Below, piece by piece: positions 35,801 through 46,564 of a stretch of 64,000 nt of DNA. Numbering within the stretch: position 1 is the first letter of the stretch; every line of letters begins with the position of its first letter. The stretch covers positions 39,523,058 to 39,587,057 of the forward strand of contig CM055822.1 in assembly GCA_029582265.1 (NCBI GenBank), written 5' to 3'. The notes beneath the pieces are model-generated. The model made no database searches. It was not told the DNA's origin and saw only the letters and a program-made list of their open reading frames with translations. This stretch comes from Zoroaster sp. YZ-2022 (taxonomy: Eukaryota; Echinodermata; Asteroidea; Forcipulatida; Zoroasteridae). Position numbers and translations under genes: made by a program.

Positions 35801-36534
35801 AGTGTATATTCATAAGCAATCAAATAGCCAATAAAAACAATGTAAATTTGTTACGATGGAAATCTATCCAATCACGATGCGCAGAAAGAGGCTCGTGATC
35901 CTCAAACACTTAATGGGCTCATTGCCATTATCAGTACTACTCGGTCTCACAGCTGTGAATAGAAAGTCTAAAAGTATAACAATAATAAACTTTGACTGGT
36001 GTAAAAATAGGTCAAGAAGGATTGTACACTATGAGCTAGCATTAATTATCTAGAAACATCAACACTAAAATATCGATAACTGTCCATAACGACACAATTA
36101 TTCTTCTTCATGATCATGGCAAAATAACATTAATAATTTGGTTCAATTTCTGAGATGGGGCGTTGTGATCTGTGATGATGTCATGAAACATTTTGGAAAA
36201 GTCACCAGTCACTTTATGAATAAAGAAAAAACTTACTTTTACATACACAACAATAATACTTAAATGTTTAGGCCTTAATCTTTTTATTCATTTATTTATT
36301 TAATGTTGCTGTTTTAGATATATATCAAAGACTACAACTATAATGAAACATATCATGTTGGTTATTGCATACATTAAAATATAAAAAAACTGCACTGACC
36401 ATATAGAAATTTGCTAACCGGCTAACCAAAACCAATATTTAAAAATAAATACCCAACAATTTTGGAAAAAGTTACTAACCATTTTGTTGTTCTAGACGCT
36501 TTTTCTGCCACATTGGTTATTAAAAAATCATTGT
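35801..36534. other. No gene seen
   Basis: A/T-rich host DNA. Frames at 35701-36053 have no family resemblance. Confidence 0.4.
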
Positions 36535-37440
36535 TGGAAGTTAATTTGACTGCATCAATCGCGAAAAGATGCAAAACATCATATTTCACGTTATGAAACG
36601 TTATGAAACGTTATGAAACTAAGAACACACCCGAGATGTCATGATCAAAGGAACGGTGTACCACGACTTACCCAAACGTAGATTCAAGCCGAAGAAGACA
36701 AAGCCGAAACCGAAGAGCTAACCTTACCTGGTGCTCTTACGAAAGTACCCTCCAATAGCAACCTATGTTACTGCTGGAGTAACGCACATCATCATCATCA
36801 TCACGATGAGATAATTGAGGTCATGAATGTCAAAAACGATCTGTTAGAATTCACTCTTAGATTTAGAACAAGCGTTAACAATTCCAAAACTGTGTACAAA
36901 CTGCTACGACGAAAGGTAATGTATTATATTCTAATTAGATACTGCAATGTACAGTGAATATAAACACCTCTCTGTGTGTGACATACTGCAATGTACAATT
37001 AATGTAAACACCTCTCTGTGTGTGACAGAACTTCAACGCCGTTTCACACACGTAGTTTGTAGGTTGTGCATAACGAAATATGGTACTTATGGTACTGAAT
37101 AGTTGTTCATTTAAACTTTCGTTTTTGACTGGAAGGAGAGGTCAAATTGGGGTCATGTCTGTGTACGAAATCTGACATAGTTCAAGGTCTTTAAGATGAT
37201 GCAAAGATTGCGAAAATATCCTCTGTGGTTCATGAGATATGATTTTTTGAAAATATTAAACTTTGATTTAGTGTAATTCGATATCTGATGATCTCACTAT
37301 GACGTCACAACTTAGTGTAAAACTATACGTTAAGGTCTAACTATGTGTGAAGTTTTAAGGTTCTGTGAACTCTGCAACTATGTTTTTGGTCTCTGGATAT
37401 GTCTTATTGAGAAGAAGAAGAAGAAAACATAAATAAATAA
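36535..37440. repeat. Partial copy of arm sequence plus dispersed repeat
   Basis: 36535-36592 and 36807-36900 match 27570-27720, interrupted by the retroposon at 36593-36806. 36905-37085 parallels 32960-33150. 37090-37440 is another copy of the GGAAGGAGAGGTCA / TAAGGTCTAACTATGTGTGA block. So part of the arm sequence exists a third time outside the arms. Confidence 0.6.
36593..36806 (+). mobile_element. Short LINE 3' end with (CAT)n tail
   Basis: A 214-bp insertion relative to 27610 in the arm, flanked by CACG on both sides. It begins with three TTATGAAACG units, includes a basic peptide VMIKGTVYHDLPKRRFKPKK that runs to a stop, and ends in (CAT)n. Consistent with the extreme 3' end of an RTE-type LINE. 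Only the last few codons are present. Confidence 0.55.
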
Positions 37441-37456
37441 AAATTATTTAAAAAAA

Positions 37457-37750
37457 CGAACAATATCAAGAGGTGTTTGGGCACCAACCCAAACACCTAA
37501 AAAAAAACGAACAATATTAAGAGGGGTTCGCGCTGTGGCTCGAACAGCTAAAACAACGAACAATATCAAGAGGTGTTCGCGCTGTGGCTCGAACAGCTAA
37601 AACAACGAACAATATCAAGAGGTGTTCGCGCTGTGGCTCGAACAGCTAAAAAACCGAACAATATCAAGAGGTGTTCGCGCTGTGGCTCGAACAGCTAAAA
37701 AAACGAACAATATCAAGAGGTGTTCGCGCTGTCGCACGAACACCTAAAAA
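37457..37750 (+). repeat. Tandem array of ~50-58-bp hairpin units (six copies)
   Basis: Each unit starts CGAACAATATCAAGAGGTGT and carries an inverted pair. The first unit has an 11-bp stem (AGGTGTTTGGG / CCCAAACACCT), the last a 9-bp stem (AGGTGTTCG / CGAACACCT); the internal units have the same stem with one mismatch (CGAACAGCT). Stem sequence differs between first and last units on both sides together. Function unknown. Confidence 0.7.
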
Positions 37751-40189
37751 AAATAATAACAGAAACCAAGGCCTTAAAGCGGGCCCGGACCCCATGCCCC
37801 TAGGTTACATCGGTCGCTAGATCGCTGGTACCGGTATGGTATATAGGCCTATTTCATGATATGTATTGATGGTATGTAGTTGATGCTCCCAAACGAGATA
37901 AAACAGCCTGTAACCTGATATACCGGTACTACAAACCAGTATGTGAATGAGCCGATCTGCCACTGTCAGGTAAAACCGAATGTTTCTGATAAGATACAAT
38001 TAGGCAATAATAACATTATATTTATTTGATTTTCACATTGTTATGTAGTGTACGACGTCATTTTCTGTAATGAAATCATAGGCCTCGACAGCCTAATCGT
38101 GGAGGTACAGTCCTCAGGTTAATGTGTACGAACACCTTACAAATACTGAAGAAAACAATCAACTTATAGATTAAGTTATGCTCAATTTAATTATCCGAAA
38201 ATGAAGAATCACAATGCTCTGTATGGTTAAAGAAACACCCTTGGATATAACACACACAAAAACCAAACAAAACCCCCCTTTGCCTGGAATGAAACACAGG
38301 ATATACACAATATGTAAGTATTAGTGAATGCATACAGAAAACATTGATCCGTAACACATGGCCAAACGTATATGCACATATATCTCATAGCACACAACAC
38401 ACGATAAAACTCATGAGTGGCAACTTTCAAACTAAACAGAAAAACCACAATTTCTCTAACAAAAAGTCACACAAAATACAGAAATACTCACTGGGGGTTT
38501 CCACGAGAATAAATTATTAGATGGCGATATTAGCCCATCATGGTAATGCCAGACTCACGACAAAAACCAGAAATAATGCCGAGTAAAATACTCATCGATG
38601 TGCCTCTCATAAAACCATAACGGCGAGAGATCGAACGACCATATCGTATCACCAAAGTTGTCTGTCTGCATATTCCCGCGCAAATGAAACTCAATCAAAC
38701 TTCCTATCCAGACAATATTAAATCTATCTGTACATTGAAAAGTTACTTAATTTACTTTACATCAATTAATCATTTAAACTTTTTTTTCGTAAACGGACAA
38801 GTTACTACTTTCCCAACAAAAACAAAGAACTATTTTTAATCAAGGGTACGAGATATCAAACGCAAACCGTTCCTCACAGGGGTCAGGTCAACTTCTGCCC
38901 ATATACAGGGAATGAGCAATAGACTCGTTTACCAATCCTCACAGTTAATTAAATTGTTGGTATATGATTGTATGTACTGTACTGTGTGTATCAGATGTTG
39001 AACGACCATACTATAATCTGCCCCCTCCCAAAATTATCACTCTACGTGCCTGTTTAATCGCTGAAATTTGTATTACGTAAAATAATTTTCACAAAGTGAT
39101 ACACGTGTATGTATTACATTGTATAAACTTGAGTGTCCAACGCAAAAAGGGCGCGCTGTGTTGTTTGGCCATCTTTGTGTTTAAGTCTATACGGTGAATT
39201 ACGATAAGGCCCGTCACTTCGTAAAACAGTTTGCCTGTGTTATTTGGTGGTACCGGTGACAGTATTGACATCAATATTGTCTTTTGTGTTCTGTTCAGTG
39301 GAGCATCTGATATATTAGTTCTCTATTGATTCCTTCCACCATCACACTTGGCTCAGGCAATGTTTCCATAGTAACAAGAATTACGGCCATAAGAATTATT
39401 GATGTTGTTGCTCAATGGGTGTAAAGGTCAGATGCATTTTTAAAATGTTAACAATCCTAATTCTTATTTTAAAGAAAATATTGTATCAGCAATTTAATTC
39501 TTTGTTAATTTTAACTTTCAAAGATTGTCACAACTAACCCCTCGAGGATAGCCATGACCGAGTGCGAACTTATAATAATTGTACACATGAGGACACAAGC
39601 AGTAATATTAACAATACTTATTTACACATTTATTATGTATCCTCCAGCATATTATATCCTCCAGCATATATATAATTATTTGAAAGTTTACACACTTTTG
39701 GAAAAATCCCTATACAATTCACTAAATTTATGTTCACCCGTTTTAAACGACAAAATTAGTAACCGCTTAAACTGTCAGCAATCAATTATTATCCAATCAT
39801 ATTAAAATTCAATGATCCGAATAATTAAAGCACACAATTTCCTAAAAGTACCAGTTTCAAATTCTCCTCGCAGAATTAATGCGTCCATCACGTGCTTTTT
39901 TAAGCCCAGGATTTACCTTTATGGAAAAAATACCATAATAACAAATAATGAACATAAATACTAAACTAATAAAACCAAACCGTCTAACGGCAGATTTTTG
40001 CGAAATAAATTAAACAAAGTCAAGCACATTTAACGATGCAGTGACAGTTAAGCAAAGGTAGACAATATAGGAACAATGATGAAACATGGAGATGGTGCAG
40101 AGTTGATAATACCAGTAGTTAGCAGCTCTTATTACCTGCTCAGGATATGTAGAACTCAGCAAGGGTTCCGGTCTTATCCCGCCACTTAC
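37751..40189. other. No gene seen; A/T-rich host DNA
   Basis: No exon, RNA gene or repeat array recognised over 2.4 kb. Open frames at 38227-38448 and 39554-39805 have no family resemblance. May be an intron of the partial gene at 40190-40292. Confidence 0.4.
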
Positions 40190-40292
40190 CGGCTACGAAG
40201 CGGTACTTCTTGCCGTCGTGGTAGCATCGGCGCACCTGCTCGGACCAGCGCCATTTCTCTTGAAGATCCAGACGGGTCAAGTCCTCCACACA
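40190..40292 (-). CDS. Partial host exon running into the assembly gap
   Basis: The minus strand is open and C/G-rich with codon use unlike its A/T-rich surroundings. It encodes LTRLDLQEKWRWSEQVRRCY and HDGKKYRFVAG and ends at a strong splice donor GTAAGT (40184-40189, complement). The upstream part is lost in the N run. The family was not recognised. It may continue into the intron-like DNA to the left. Confidence 0.45.
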
Positions 40293-40792
40293 NNNNNNNN
40301 NNNNNNNNNNNNNNNNNNNNNNNNNNNNNNNNNNNNNNNNNNNNNNNNNNNNNNNNNNNNNNNNNNNNNNNNNNNNNNNNNNNNNNNNNNNNNNNNNNNN
40401 NNNNNNNNNNNNNNNNNNNNNNNNNNNNNNNNNNNNNNNNNNNNNNNNNNNNNNNNNNNNNNNNNNNNNNNNNNNNNNNNNNNNNNNNNNNNNNNNNNNN
40501 NNNNNNNNNNNNNNNNNNNNNNNNNNNNNNNNNNNNNNNNNNNNNNNNNNNNNNNNNNNNNNNNNNNNNNNNNNNNNNNNNNNNNNNNNNNNNNNNNNNN
40601 NNNNNNNNNNNNNNNNNNNNNNNNNNNNNNNNNNNNNNNNNNNNNNNNNNNNNNNNNNNNNNNNNNNNNNNNNNNNNNNNNNNNNNNNNNNNNNNNNNNN
40701 NNNNNNNNNNNNNNNNNNNNNNNNNNNNNNNNNNNNNNNNNNNNNNNNNNNNNNNNNNNNNNNNNNNNNNNNNNNNNNNNNNNNNNNNNNNN
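40293..40792. other. Assembly gap (500 N)
   Basis: Exactly 500 N, the usual placeholder for a gap of unknown size. Sequence left and right need not be neighbours at this distance. Open frames drawn across it are meaningless. Confidence 0.99.
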
Positions 40793-40868
40793 TTGTCCTA
40801 CATCTTTTCAAAATGCTTGAGCGCATTTGAATATGTTGTTGACATTGAGGCGTATAAAGAAATATGTA

Positions 40869-42001
40869 ATGAATTTCGTTTCACCAGCATCTAATTGGAA
40901 ACAACGAGTAGACAAAAACTCTAATGGATTGGGAACGGCTTATTATTATGACGACGGTTACAAAGCGGTACCTGGAAAAGACTACGATAATTCGAGTTTG
41001 AACGTTGGGTTTCATGACGTTGTTCAAAATTTATCTGATGGGGGTGATTATGATGTTTACAAAAACGCTACAAAAATGAGTTTTGGAGGAGATAAAAATA
41101 TCGACGTATACAATCGCCTACATACTTCACAATCTCCCGATGTTCAACAAGCTTGGACTAAATTTATACTAGGATCAACTATTGTTGACGATGATGATGA
41201 TATTGTTGAACCTACTGGTAATTTTTCAGCTTTTATCACAAAAAAATACATGAATTAATTCAAGCTCATGCAAAAACTTCTACTACACAGAAAATAGCTC
41301 AAGGTTTTACGGATAGTGGTATAGAACGAATCAATGATTCTATAAGAACGTACGTTATCTCTATAATTGGAGGTCAAGCGCAAGCTAAAAGTGGTATTTT
41401 GACGTTAGGTACAGGTTTAAATGCAAAAAGAAATTTTACTATTAATCTCGAAGCTTTCATCAATTCTTCAAAAGAAGGTTTCTATCAAAACTCTATCGAT
41501 CGCTATCAAAAAATTTGCGATCAAGCGAGATTGCAATTAAACATGTGTAGAGGAGAATATTTATACATAATGCCGAGTGATATGAATTTACGTATAGGTA
41601 TATACGATGGATATAACAATGGTGTCAAAGTCGCGACGTCTGATTTATCAATTGGTTTAAATCAAGAGACAAATTCGTCAGCATTTTCTTATGTTTTACC
41701 GTCTGACTATACTAAAGTTACTTCAGTACTATCTGCTCCAGCTTTGCCTGCGCAAGATGCTCCAGCTTTGCCTGCGCAAGATGCCCCAGCTTTGCCTGTG
41801 CAAGATGCAATCGTCGAAGCGAGTGATGTACTGGAGCAAGAAACAGATTTCAATCTCGCTCAAAATGATCAGCATGCGCAAGCTTTACTGGAGCAGCATG
41901 GACAAGTGAAGCTGGGGCACGAAGATGAAAACAATGCTTTAATAGGTGCTTTTGCGATACTTACTGGATTAGGTATTATGATTTATGAGTTGCTCCGTTG
42001 A
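40869..42001 (+). pseudogene. Conserved Polinton protein, unassigned (structural type)
   Basis: The likely start is ATG 40869 (MNFVSPASNW). Sequence such as GLGTAYYYDDGYKAVPGKDY, DVYNRLHTSQSPDVQQAWTK and YQKICDQARLQLNMCRGEYL looks like a conserved protein found in other Polintons; I cannot name a function, though a virion role is possible. The frame changes once in an A-run at about 41239-41246, so the gene is split at 41258; this could be a sequencing error because the rest stays open. The C-terminal third has three copies of a 21-bp repeat (APALPAQD) at about 41735-41800, a segment shared with other genes of the element (41870-41920), and a final hydrophobic helix (AFAILTGLGIMIYELL), so the product may be membrane-anchored. 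Confidence 0.7.
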
Positions 42002-42393
42002 TTCTGTATATAGGTTAAAATTAAAACTCCAACCCCCGTCAAGGCAAACCACACATGTTCAGCTGCCCATGTTACTACGTTTGAAATTGTATTCAATATT
42101 TTACTTAATATCGATCCAATAATACCGGGTAAAGCAGCAGCGATTGATAATGCAAGTTTCTTTAACAGATTCGCTAAACTTTTTAAAGTTTTTTGTACCC
42201 ACTCTTTTACACCACCACCACCATCATCTGGTTTAGGTTCAGGTTCTGGTTCTGGTTTTGGTTCAGGTTCTGGTTCTGGTTCTGGTTCTGGTTTAGGTTT
42301 TGGTTTAGGTTTAACTGACGATGTAGCTGAACTTACAACAGAACTTACAGCATTTACAGCAGTTATAATCCCACCGATAATAGCACCTAGCAC
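41983..42393 (-). CDS. Polinton small membrane-active-type protein with Pro-Lys/Glu spacer
   Basis: 136 residues, intact. An N-terminal glycine-rich hydrophobic segment (MLGAIIGGIITAVNAVSSVV) is followed by a repetitive PKPKPKPEPEPEP spacer (42221-42312), then KEWVQKTLKSLANLLKKLAL, a long amphipathic helix, and two hydrophobic segments (AAALPGIIGSILSKIL and WFALTGVGVLILTYI). It overlaps the end of the convergent upstream gene by 19 bp. Related positions in adintoviruses and Polintons hold small membrane-lytic or minor virion proteins; that role is inferred from composition only. One of the few undamaged genes here, though a short gene is intact by chance more easily. Confidence 0.6.
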   Translation of the reverse strand: MLGAIIGGIITAVNAVSSVVSSATSSVKPKPKPKPEPEPEPEPEPKPEPEPEPKPDDGGGGVKEWVQKTLKSLANLLKKLALSIAAALPGIIGSILSKILNTISNVVTWAAEHVWFALTGVGVLILTYIQNQRSNS

Positions 42394-42455
42394 TGCAGTA
42401 ACTAAACCAACGAAACCAGCTATTGTTAAGATTTGTTCTCTAAATATAGTTTAAA

Positions 42456-43294
42456 TTTTTTCACCTAACGTGTCATCGCTTTCTTTCATATAACGAAACA
42501 ATTCACGGATTTTACCAAGTTGACTACTAATTTCTCTTGTATTTAATTTTAATCCATCTAAATACCCTGTTTTTTTTTCCTTTTTTTTCTTGCAGATCGT
42601 TTTTCGGTTAATTCTTTAAATCCACACTTTTTACCATCAAAAATCAACTGTTGAAGATCAGATATTTATTGATCTAATTTTAATATTTTACGTAAAATTA
42701 AATCGCGATTACCTAGCTTTGTTTGTATATCATCGTCGAAACTCACCAATTCTCGATATGTATGTTTAAATCCATACTCCTTTAACAATTCATCTACGTT
42801 GTGCATTTTTTCTTCTTTACTTAGATGATAAATAAAACGTTCTGCTTCTGCTTGATCTCGTACAAGGTCAAGAATTCCTTCAACGCCTTCCGCTACAATA
42901 TGTATATTGTAATCTCCGAGCTAATTGGTTTTTCAATATTATTAATATGTTTTTGTATATCCTCTTCTACTTCTTCTTTGAGTAATGGAACCTTTCTTCT
43001 TTGACTCGAATTATTTATACCTAATGCTTCATTAACGAATGCAGTTCCTTTAAGTCCTTTATCCCTCGCTCTCCCCTCTATTCTTTTTAGACCGGCAAAT
43101 TCAGTAGCGTCTGACACATACGTTAAATTTACATAATCGTAATAAAAACCTTCAGTAAATTTTAATTTATATTTCGTTCGTTTATTAAGTTCTTCCGCTT
43201 CATCTTTACTAATAAAATGAAAATTTTCACTATGTTTTATTATTTCGTCAGGTTTATAATTTTCAACAAAGGTCATACGAAATTTGTGAATCAT
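42456..43294 (-). pseudogene. Polinton charged protein, broken
   Basis: Open from 43294 (MIHKFRMTFVENYKPDEI) through DEAEELNKRTKYKLKFTEGF and KGTAFVNEALGINN to about 42905. The same protein then continues in another frame (GILDLVRDQAEAERFIYHLS, LKEYGFKHTYRELVSFDDDI), meets a stop near 42675 and resumes to about 42456. Rich in Lys and Glu with helix-prone segments; no domain recognised. Breaks: a frameshift near 42905, a stop near 42675, and an indel-prone A-run near 42570-42590. Confidence 0.55.
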
Positions 43295-43319
43295 ATCGTT
43301 AATTAGTATCGACGATCGA

Positions 43320-43523
43320 TTAATTGTGTTTGATGTAGTTTTTTTCTCTTTCAGCTAATTCTCTGTCTAATTGTTCAAAAAAATTTCGGCTCGCTTCTTT
43401 TTCCCTTTCATATTGTTCATCATCATATTGAAATTCAGTTTCTTGCGCATGCTGTTGTTCTTCATCTTCTTGTGGATTATCGTCTAAACGCCCCATTGGG
43501 ATATCAAATCCTCCTTCTTCCAT
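43320..43523 (-). CDS. Polinton small acidic protein
   Basis: 67 residues, intact, very acidic (DDNPQEDEEQQHAQETEFQY) with a charged helical C terminus (FFEQLDRELAEREKNYI). It ends 26 bp before the start of the following minus-strand gene. Function unknown; no domain recognised. Confidence 0.5.
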   Translation of the reverse strand: MEEGGFDIPMGRLDDNPQEDEEQQHAQETEFQYDDEQYEREKEASRNFFEQLDRELAEREKNYIKHN

Positions 43524-43550
43524 ATTATTTACAATTACTTTTTATCTTTG

Positions 43551-43712
43551 TTAAAATAATTTATAAGTTGCATAACCTGCTACCGTCATACCTAAAATGA
43601 TAAATATTATTTCTCTCGTTTTATAATCTTCGCTCGGAGTATACAAATCAGATAGTTTAGGTTCTTCCGGTAAATCAAATTGCATACCGGTAATTATTTT
43701 GTGAATATTCAT
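43551..43712 (-). CDS. Polinton 53-residue single-span membrane protein
   Basis: A short intact frame: MNIHKIITGMQFDLPEEPKL, a linker, then one transmembrane helix REIIFIILGMTVAGYATYKL. It overlaps the end of the upstream minus-strand gene by 38 bp in another frame, a compact viral-style arrangement. Function unknown. Confidence 0.5.
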   Translation of the reverse strand: MNIHKIITGMQFDLPEEPKLSDLYTPSEDYKTREIIFIILGMTVAGYATYKLF

Positions 43713-43978
43713 ATACCGCTTCGCCTATATCGTTAAATGTTTTTGTAGCATTTGATTCTTTTTGTAATTGTTCGTTTAAAAAATTTAGATATTTTTCACG
43801 TTTTTCGACCATTCGTCTCTCGCTTTCGTAAGTTGTTCTAGCGCTAAATCGTGCCTCTTCGTTCTATTTCTACATCATTATTTTTACCAACGAGAGAAGC
43901 TATCAGATTTCCTCCTGAAAAAGCTGCCGTGTTTACTACAGTACCAAAAACCATCATCCCAACCGATGCAAGTGCCAT
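43675..43978 (-). pseudogene. Polinton small protein with N-terminal membrane helix, frameshifted
   Basis: Starts at ATG 43978 with a hydrophobic glycine-rich N terminus (MALASVGMMVFGTVVNTAAF) and then continues in another frame as a charged helix (RRMVEKREKYLNFLNEQLQK). The break is near 43860. The start is divergent from the major capsid gene, 55 bp apart, sharing an A/T-rich intergenic region. Function unknown. Confidence 0.5.
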
Positions 43979-44012
43979 TTAGTATACATTTTTTTTTTAA
44001 TAAAAAATATAA

Positions 44013-44036
44013 ATGTATACTATACTATAAAATATG
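44013..44036 (+). promoter_or_regulatory. A/T-rich start box of the capsid gene
   Basis: TATACTATAAAATATG ends at the capsid start codon. Nearly the same box ends at the start codons at 46357 and 47662. This repetition at independent gene starts is the evidence for a promoter-like role. Confidence 0.5.
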
Positions 44037-45300
44037 TACGGAGATAAACTAAATCCATCCAGAAAATTAAGAAAACCTTTTGCTTTAAAAGGACCACTTC
44101 AAAAAGTTGTCATTACAAACAATCCGAGCACAATCACCGAAAATCAATTGCTACCGATTCGTTTTCCAAATTTAAGATAAAACGATGTTATCGTTCCAGG
44201 TACGGTTAGATTAGCTTTTAACATTACGCTGGAATCTTCGAGCGATGAAGCAAGAACGTTAGTATATAATATAGGCAGAGCCATCGTAAAAAAAAAAAAA
44301 CATTAAAATGGAGGGAAATGAAATGTTTAGTTTAGACGATGCAGACGTGTTTAATTGTTACAAAGATGAGTGGTTGACGAAAGATCAACTTGAAAATTTA
44401 GCGTATCAAGGAATTTCAATGCCTAATATAATTTGATTAAGAATAGGTGCTAGTGGTAGTGATGAAACGGCTAACGAAGGAAAAGACAAAGCCGTCGCAG
44501 ATTGTTTGAAAAATAGATTTCATATTCCACTCGATTTTGAATTATTGACCGATCATCAACCCTATTATCAATCGGGGATCGGAGATCGATTGACTTACGA
44601 ACTCACGTTTAATACATTTTCTAATGTGATTAAAAGTTCCGACGATAATGCTAAATACATCATAAGTGGAATTTCTTTAGAATACGAAGTCGTTCATTCA
44701 CCATAGCTCTCGCAAATGATTAAACAACAATATGATGACAAGGTGACAATATTATTTGATAGAGTCTTGAGACAGAATGTGACATCGTTAAACAAACGTG
44801 ATACAACGTGGAATATAAATATAAATACACCCGCAAGAAGTATGAAAGGAATATTGTTTATATTTAAAGAGCCTGACGAAAAAGATCCTTGGAAAGTTTA
44901 TAATCCAAAAATCGAAAAAGTTTCAATTACGATTGAAGGAGTTCCCAATCAACTCTACGCGCAAGGAATACGCAGGTATCAACACTGGGAAGAAATTCAA
45001 AACTATTTTTCAGATTCGAAAAAAGAATTTGCTGTGCGAGTAACTAAAGATTTAAATTCATCTAATGTGAAACAAGCTGATTATTTACATGATAGATACG
45101 CTTTGTTTTTAGATATGAGAACCATCGATGACAATAAAATGCATGGAAGCGGAAGACGAGTACAAAATTTATCCGAAGGAATTACCATTCAAATGGATAA
45201 AGAAGCGGAAACTGGCGGTGCATTATACTTGTTCACATATATTATTATGTATGCGCAACTCAATATTGTAAACGGGCGATTTCATTCTGTGATATATTAA
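44034..45300 (+). pseudogene. Polinton major capsid protein (double jelly-roll), broken
   Basis: Recognised as the hexon-like major capsid protein of Polintons/adintoviruses by its whole length and by conserved segments such as LRKPFALKGPLQKVVITNNP near the start, DRLTYELTF in the middle, WNININTPARSMKGILFIF, KIEKVSITIEGVPNQLYAQG and GSGRRVQNLSEGITIQMDKE towards the end. About 420 codons, a little short of typical large double-jelly-roll capsids but complete from start to stop apart from the breaks: a stop at about 44177, a frame change in a 12-A run near 44290, a stop at about 44434 and a stop at 44704-44706. Two longer intact stretches remain (44506-44706, 44716-45300). Not functional. The ATPase gene follows within 5 bp. 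Confidence 0.85.
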
Positions 45301-45304
45301 TTTT

Positions 45305-45959
45305 GTGAACAAATTATTAGAAGCGTCTTACGCTGAAGAAATGTTACCGAAATATCCACACGCCGCCTTAATTTGTGGACAAACTGGATGCGGAAAAACA
45401 TAATTTGTTTTAAATTTATTGGAAAAAGAATATCTTAAATATTTTGAAAATTATTGTATTATGCCCCACAGTTGCGGTAAATCTCGCGTATCAAAATAGA
45501 AAATGGATTTGGAACGATGAGCGAGTGCACGTTAACGATCTTTGTGCGACGTCATTAAACAAAGCGATACAAATTTATAGCGATGTATTCAAAGGAGATG
45601 AAACGTTGTTTATTATCGACGACTGTAACGCTACTAAAGAATTACAATATAAAAAATACGACGAGAATAATAAATGTATGATTACGCAATTAGATTTTAG
45701 CGGTAGACACGTTAACCACAGTTGTTGGATTCTTTCGCAAAAATATAACACCGTGTTGAAAAGTTTTAGAGAACAATTAAAGTGGGTGTGTTTATTTTAT
45801 TGTAAAGATAGAGACTCGTTTGAAAATTGCCTTCGAGAAAATGATGTCATACCGACGAAAGAGTTAAGAATGCAAATGCATGAAAGACTCAAAAAAGTTA
45901 AACATAGCAAATTAATTTTAAAAACGGATCAACCTACCGATTACGCGATACTTAACTAA
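45305..45959 (+). pseudogene. Polinton FtsK/HerA-like packaging ATPase, broken
   Basis: The Walker A motif GQTGCGKT is encoded at 45377-45400 and is followed at once by a TAA stop (45401-45403). The frame then changes near 45445 and stays open to 45959 with a Walker B-like TLFIIDDC (about 45606) and conserved CWILSQKYN and LKWVCLFYCKDRDSF. The family packages viral DNA into capsids. Length (about 215 codons) fits. The stop directly after the P-loop is a nonsense change, not a homopolymer slip. Confidence 0.8.
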
Positions 45960-45992
45960 CATACGTAAGCCTATAGGTGACTTATTTTAACC

Positions 45993-46300
45993 TATAGGTC
46001 AAGTAGTAAATTGCTATAGGTCAAGTAGTAAATTGCTATAGGTCAAGTAGTAAATTGCTATAGGTCAAGTAGTAAATTGCTATAGGTCAAGTATAGGTCA
46101 AGTAGTAAATTGCTATAGGTCAAGTAGTAAATTGCTATAGGTCAAGTAGTAAATTGCTATAGGTCAAGTAGTAAATTGCTATAGGTCAAGTAGTAAATTG
46201 CTATAGGTCAACTAGTAAATTGCTATAGGTCAAGTAGTAAATTGCTATAGGTCAAGTAGTAAATTGCTATAGGTCAAGTAGTAAATTGCTCTAGGTAATA
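45993..46300 (+). repeat. 22-bp tandem repeat, about 13 units
   Basis: Units begin TATAGGTCAAGTAGTAAATT, nearly identical, with one shorter unit near 46084 where TATAGGTCAAG is repeated. A few single-base variants occur (AACTAG near 46208, CTCTAGG at the end). It lies between the ATPase and the next gene group and so is a candidate origin, enhancer or recombination array of the virus-like element; that role is inference. Confidence 0.9.
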
Positions 46301-46334
46301 TAATAATGTTTTAATAAAAAAAAAAAAAAAATAT

Positions 46335-46359
46335 TATATTGTCTATACTGTAAAATATG
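46335..46359 (+). promoter_or_regulatory. A/T-rich start box of a small Polinton gene
   Basis: TTGTCTATACTGTAAAATATG ends at the ATG at 46357, matching the boxes before the capsid gene and the gene at 47662. Confidence 0.5.
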
Positions 46360-46500
46360 TTTGTCGAATGTTTAGTTGGATGTAGTATAGTAGCAAATAT
46401 TAATTTTCATCTCTGTACTAGCTACTACGTAGCAGATAACCTTTTAGGCGTTAAAAATGATTTAGTAAATCATCTTGAAAAATTTTTTTTTAGTATATAA
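46357..46500 (+). CDS. Polinton 47-residue small protein
   Basis: A short intact frame directly after a start box shared with the capsid gene. It has a hydrophobic Cys-containing N terminus (MFVECLVGCSIVANINFHLC) and a charged C terminus (LLGVKNDLVNHLEKFFF). No family recognised; the shared start box is the main support. Confidence 0.4.
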   Translation: MFVECLVGCSIVANINFHLCTSYYVADNLLGVKNDLVNHLEKFFFSI

Positions 46501-46564
46501 TAAAAATGTTATCGAAGATATCAAAAAATGAATATTAAATATAGTTATATATATATAAATAATA

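Noticed and set aside
40076..40894. Long open frames across the N run
   Set aside because: They exist only because N was read as unknown amino acid.
45993..46300. CRISPR or telomeric array
   Set aside because: 22-bp units are contiguous with no spacers and do not match telomere repeats.
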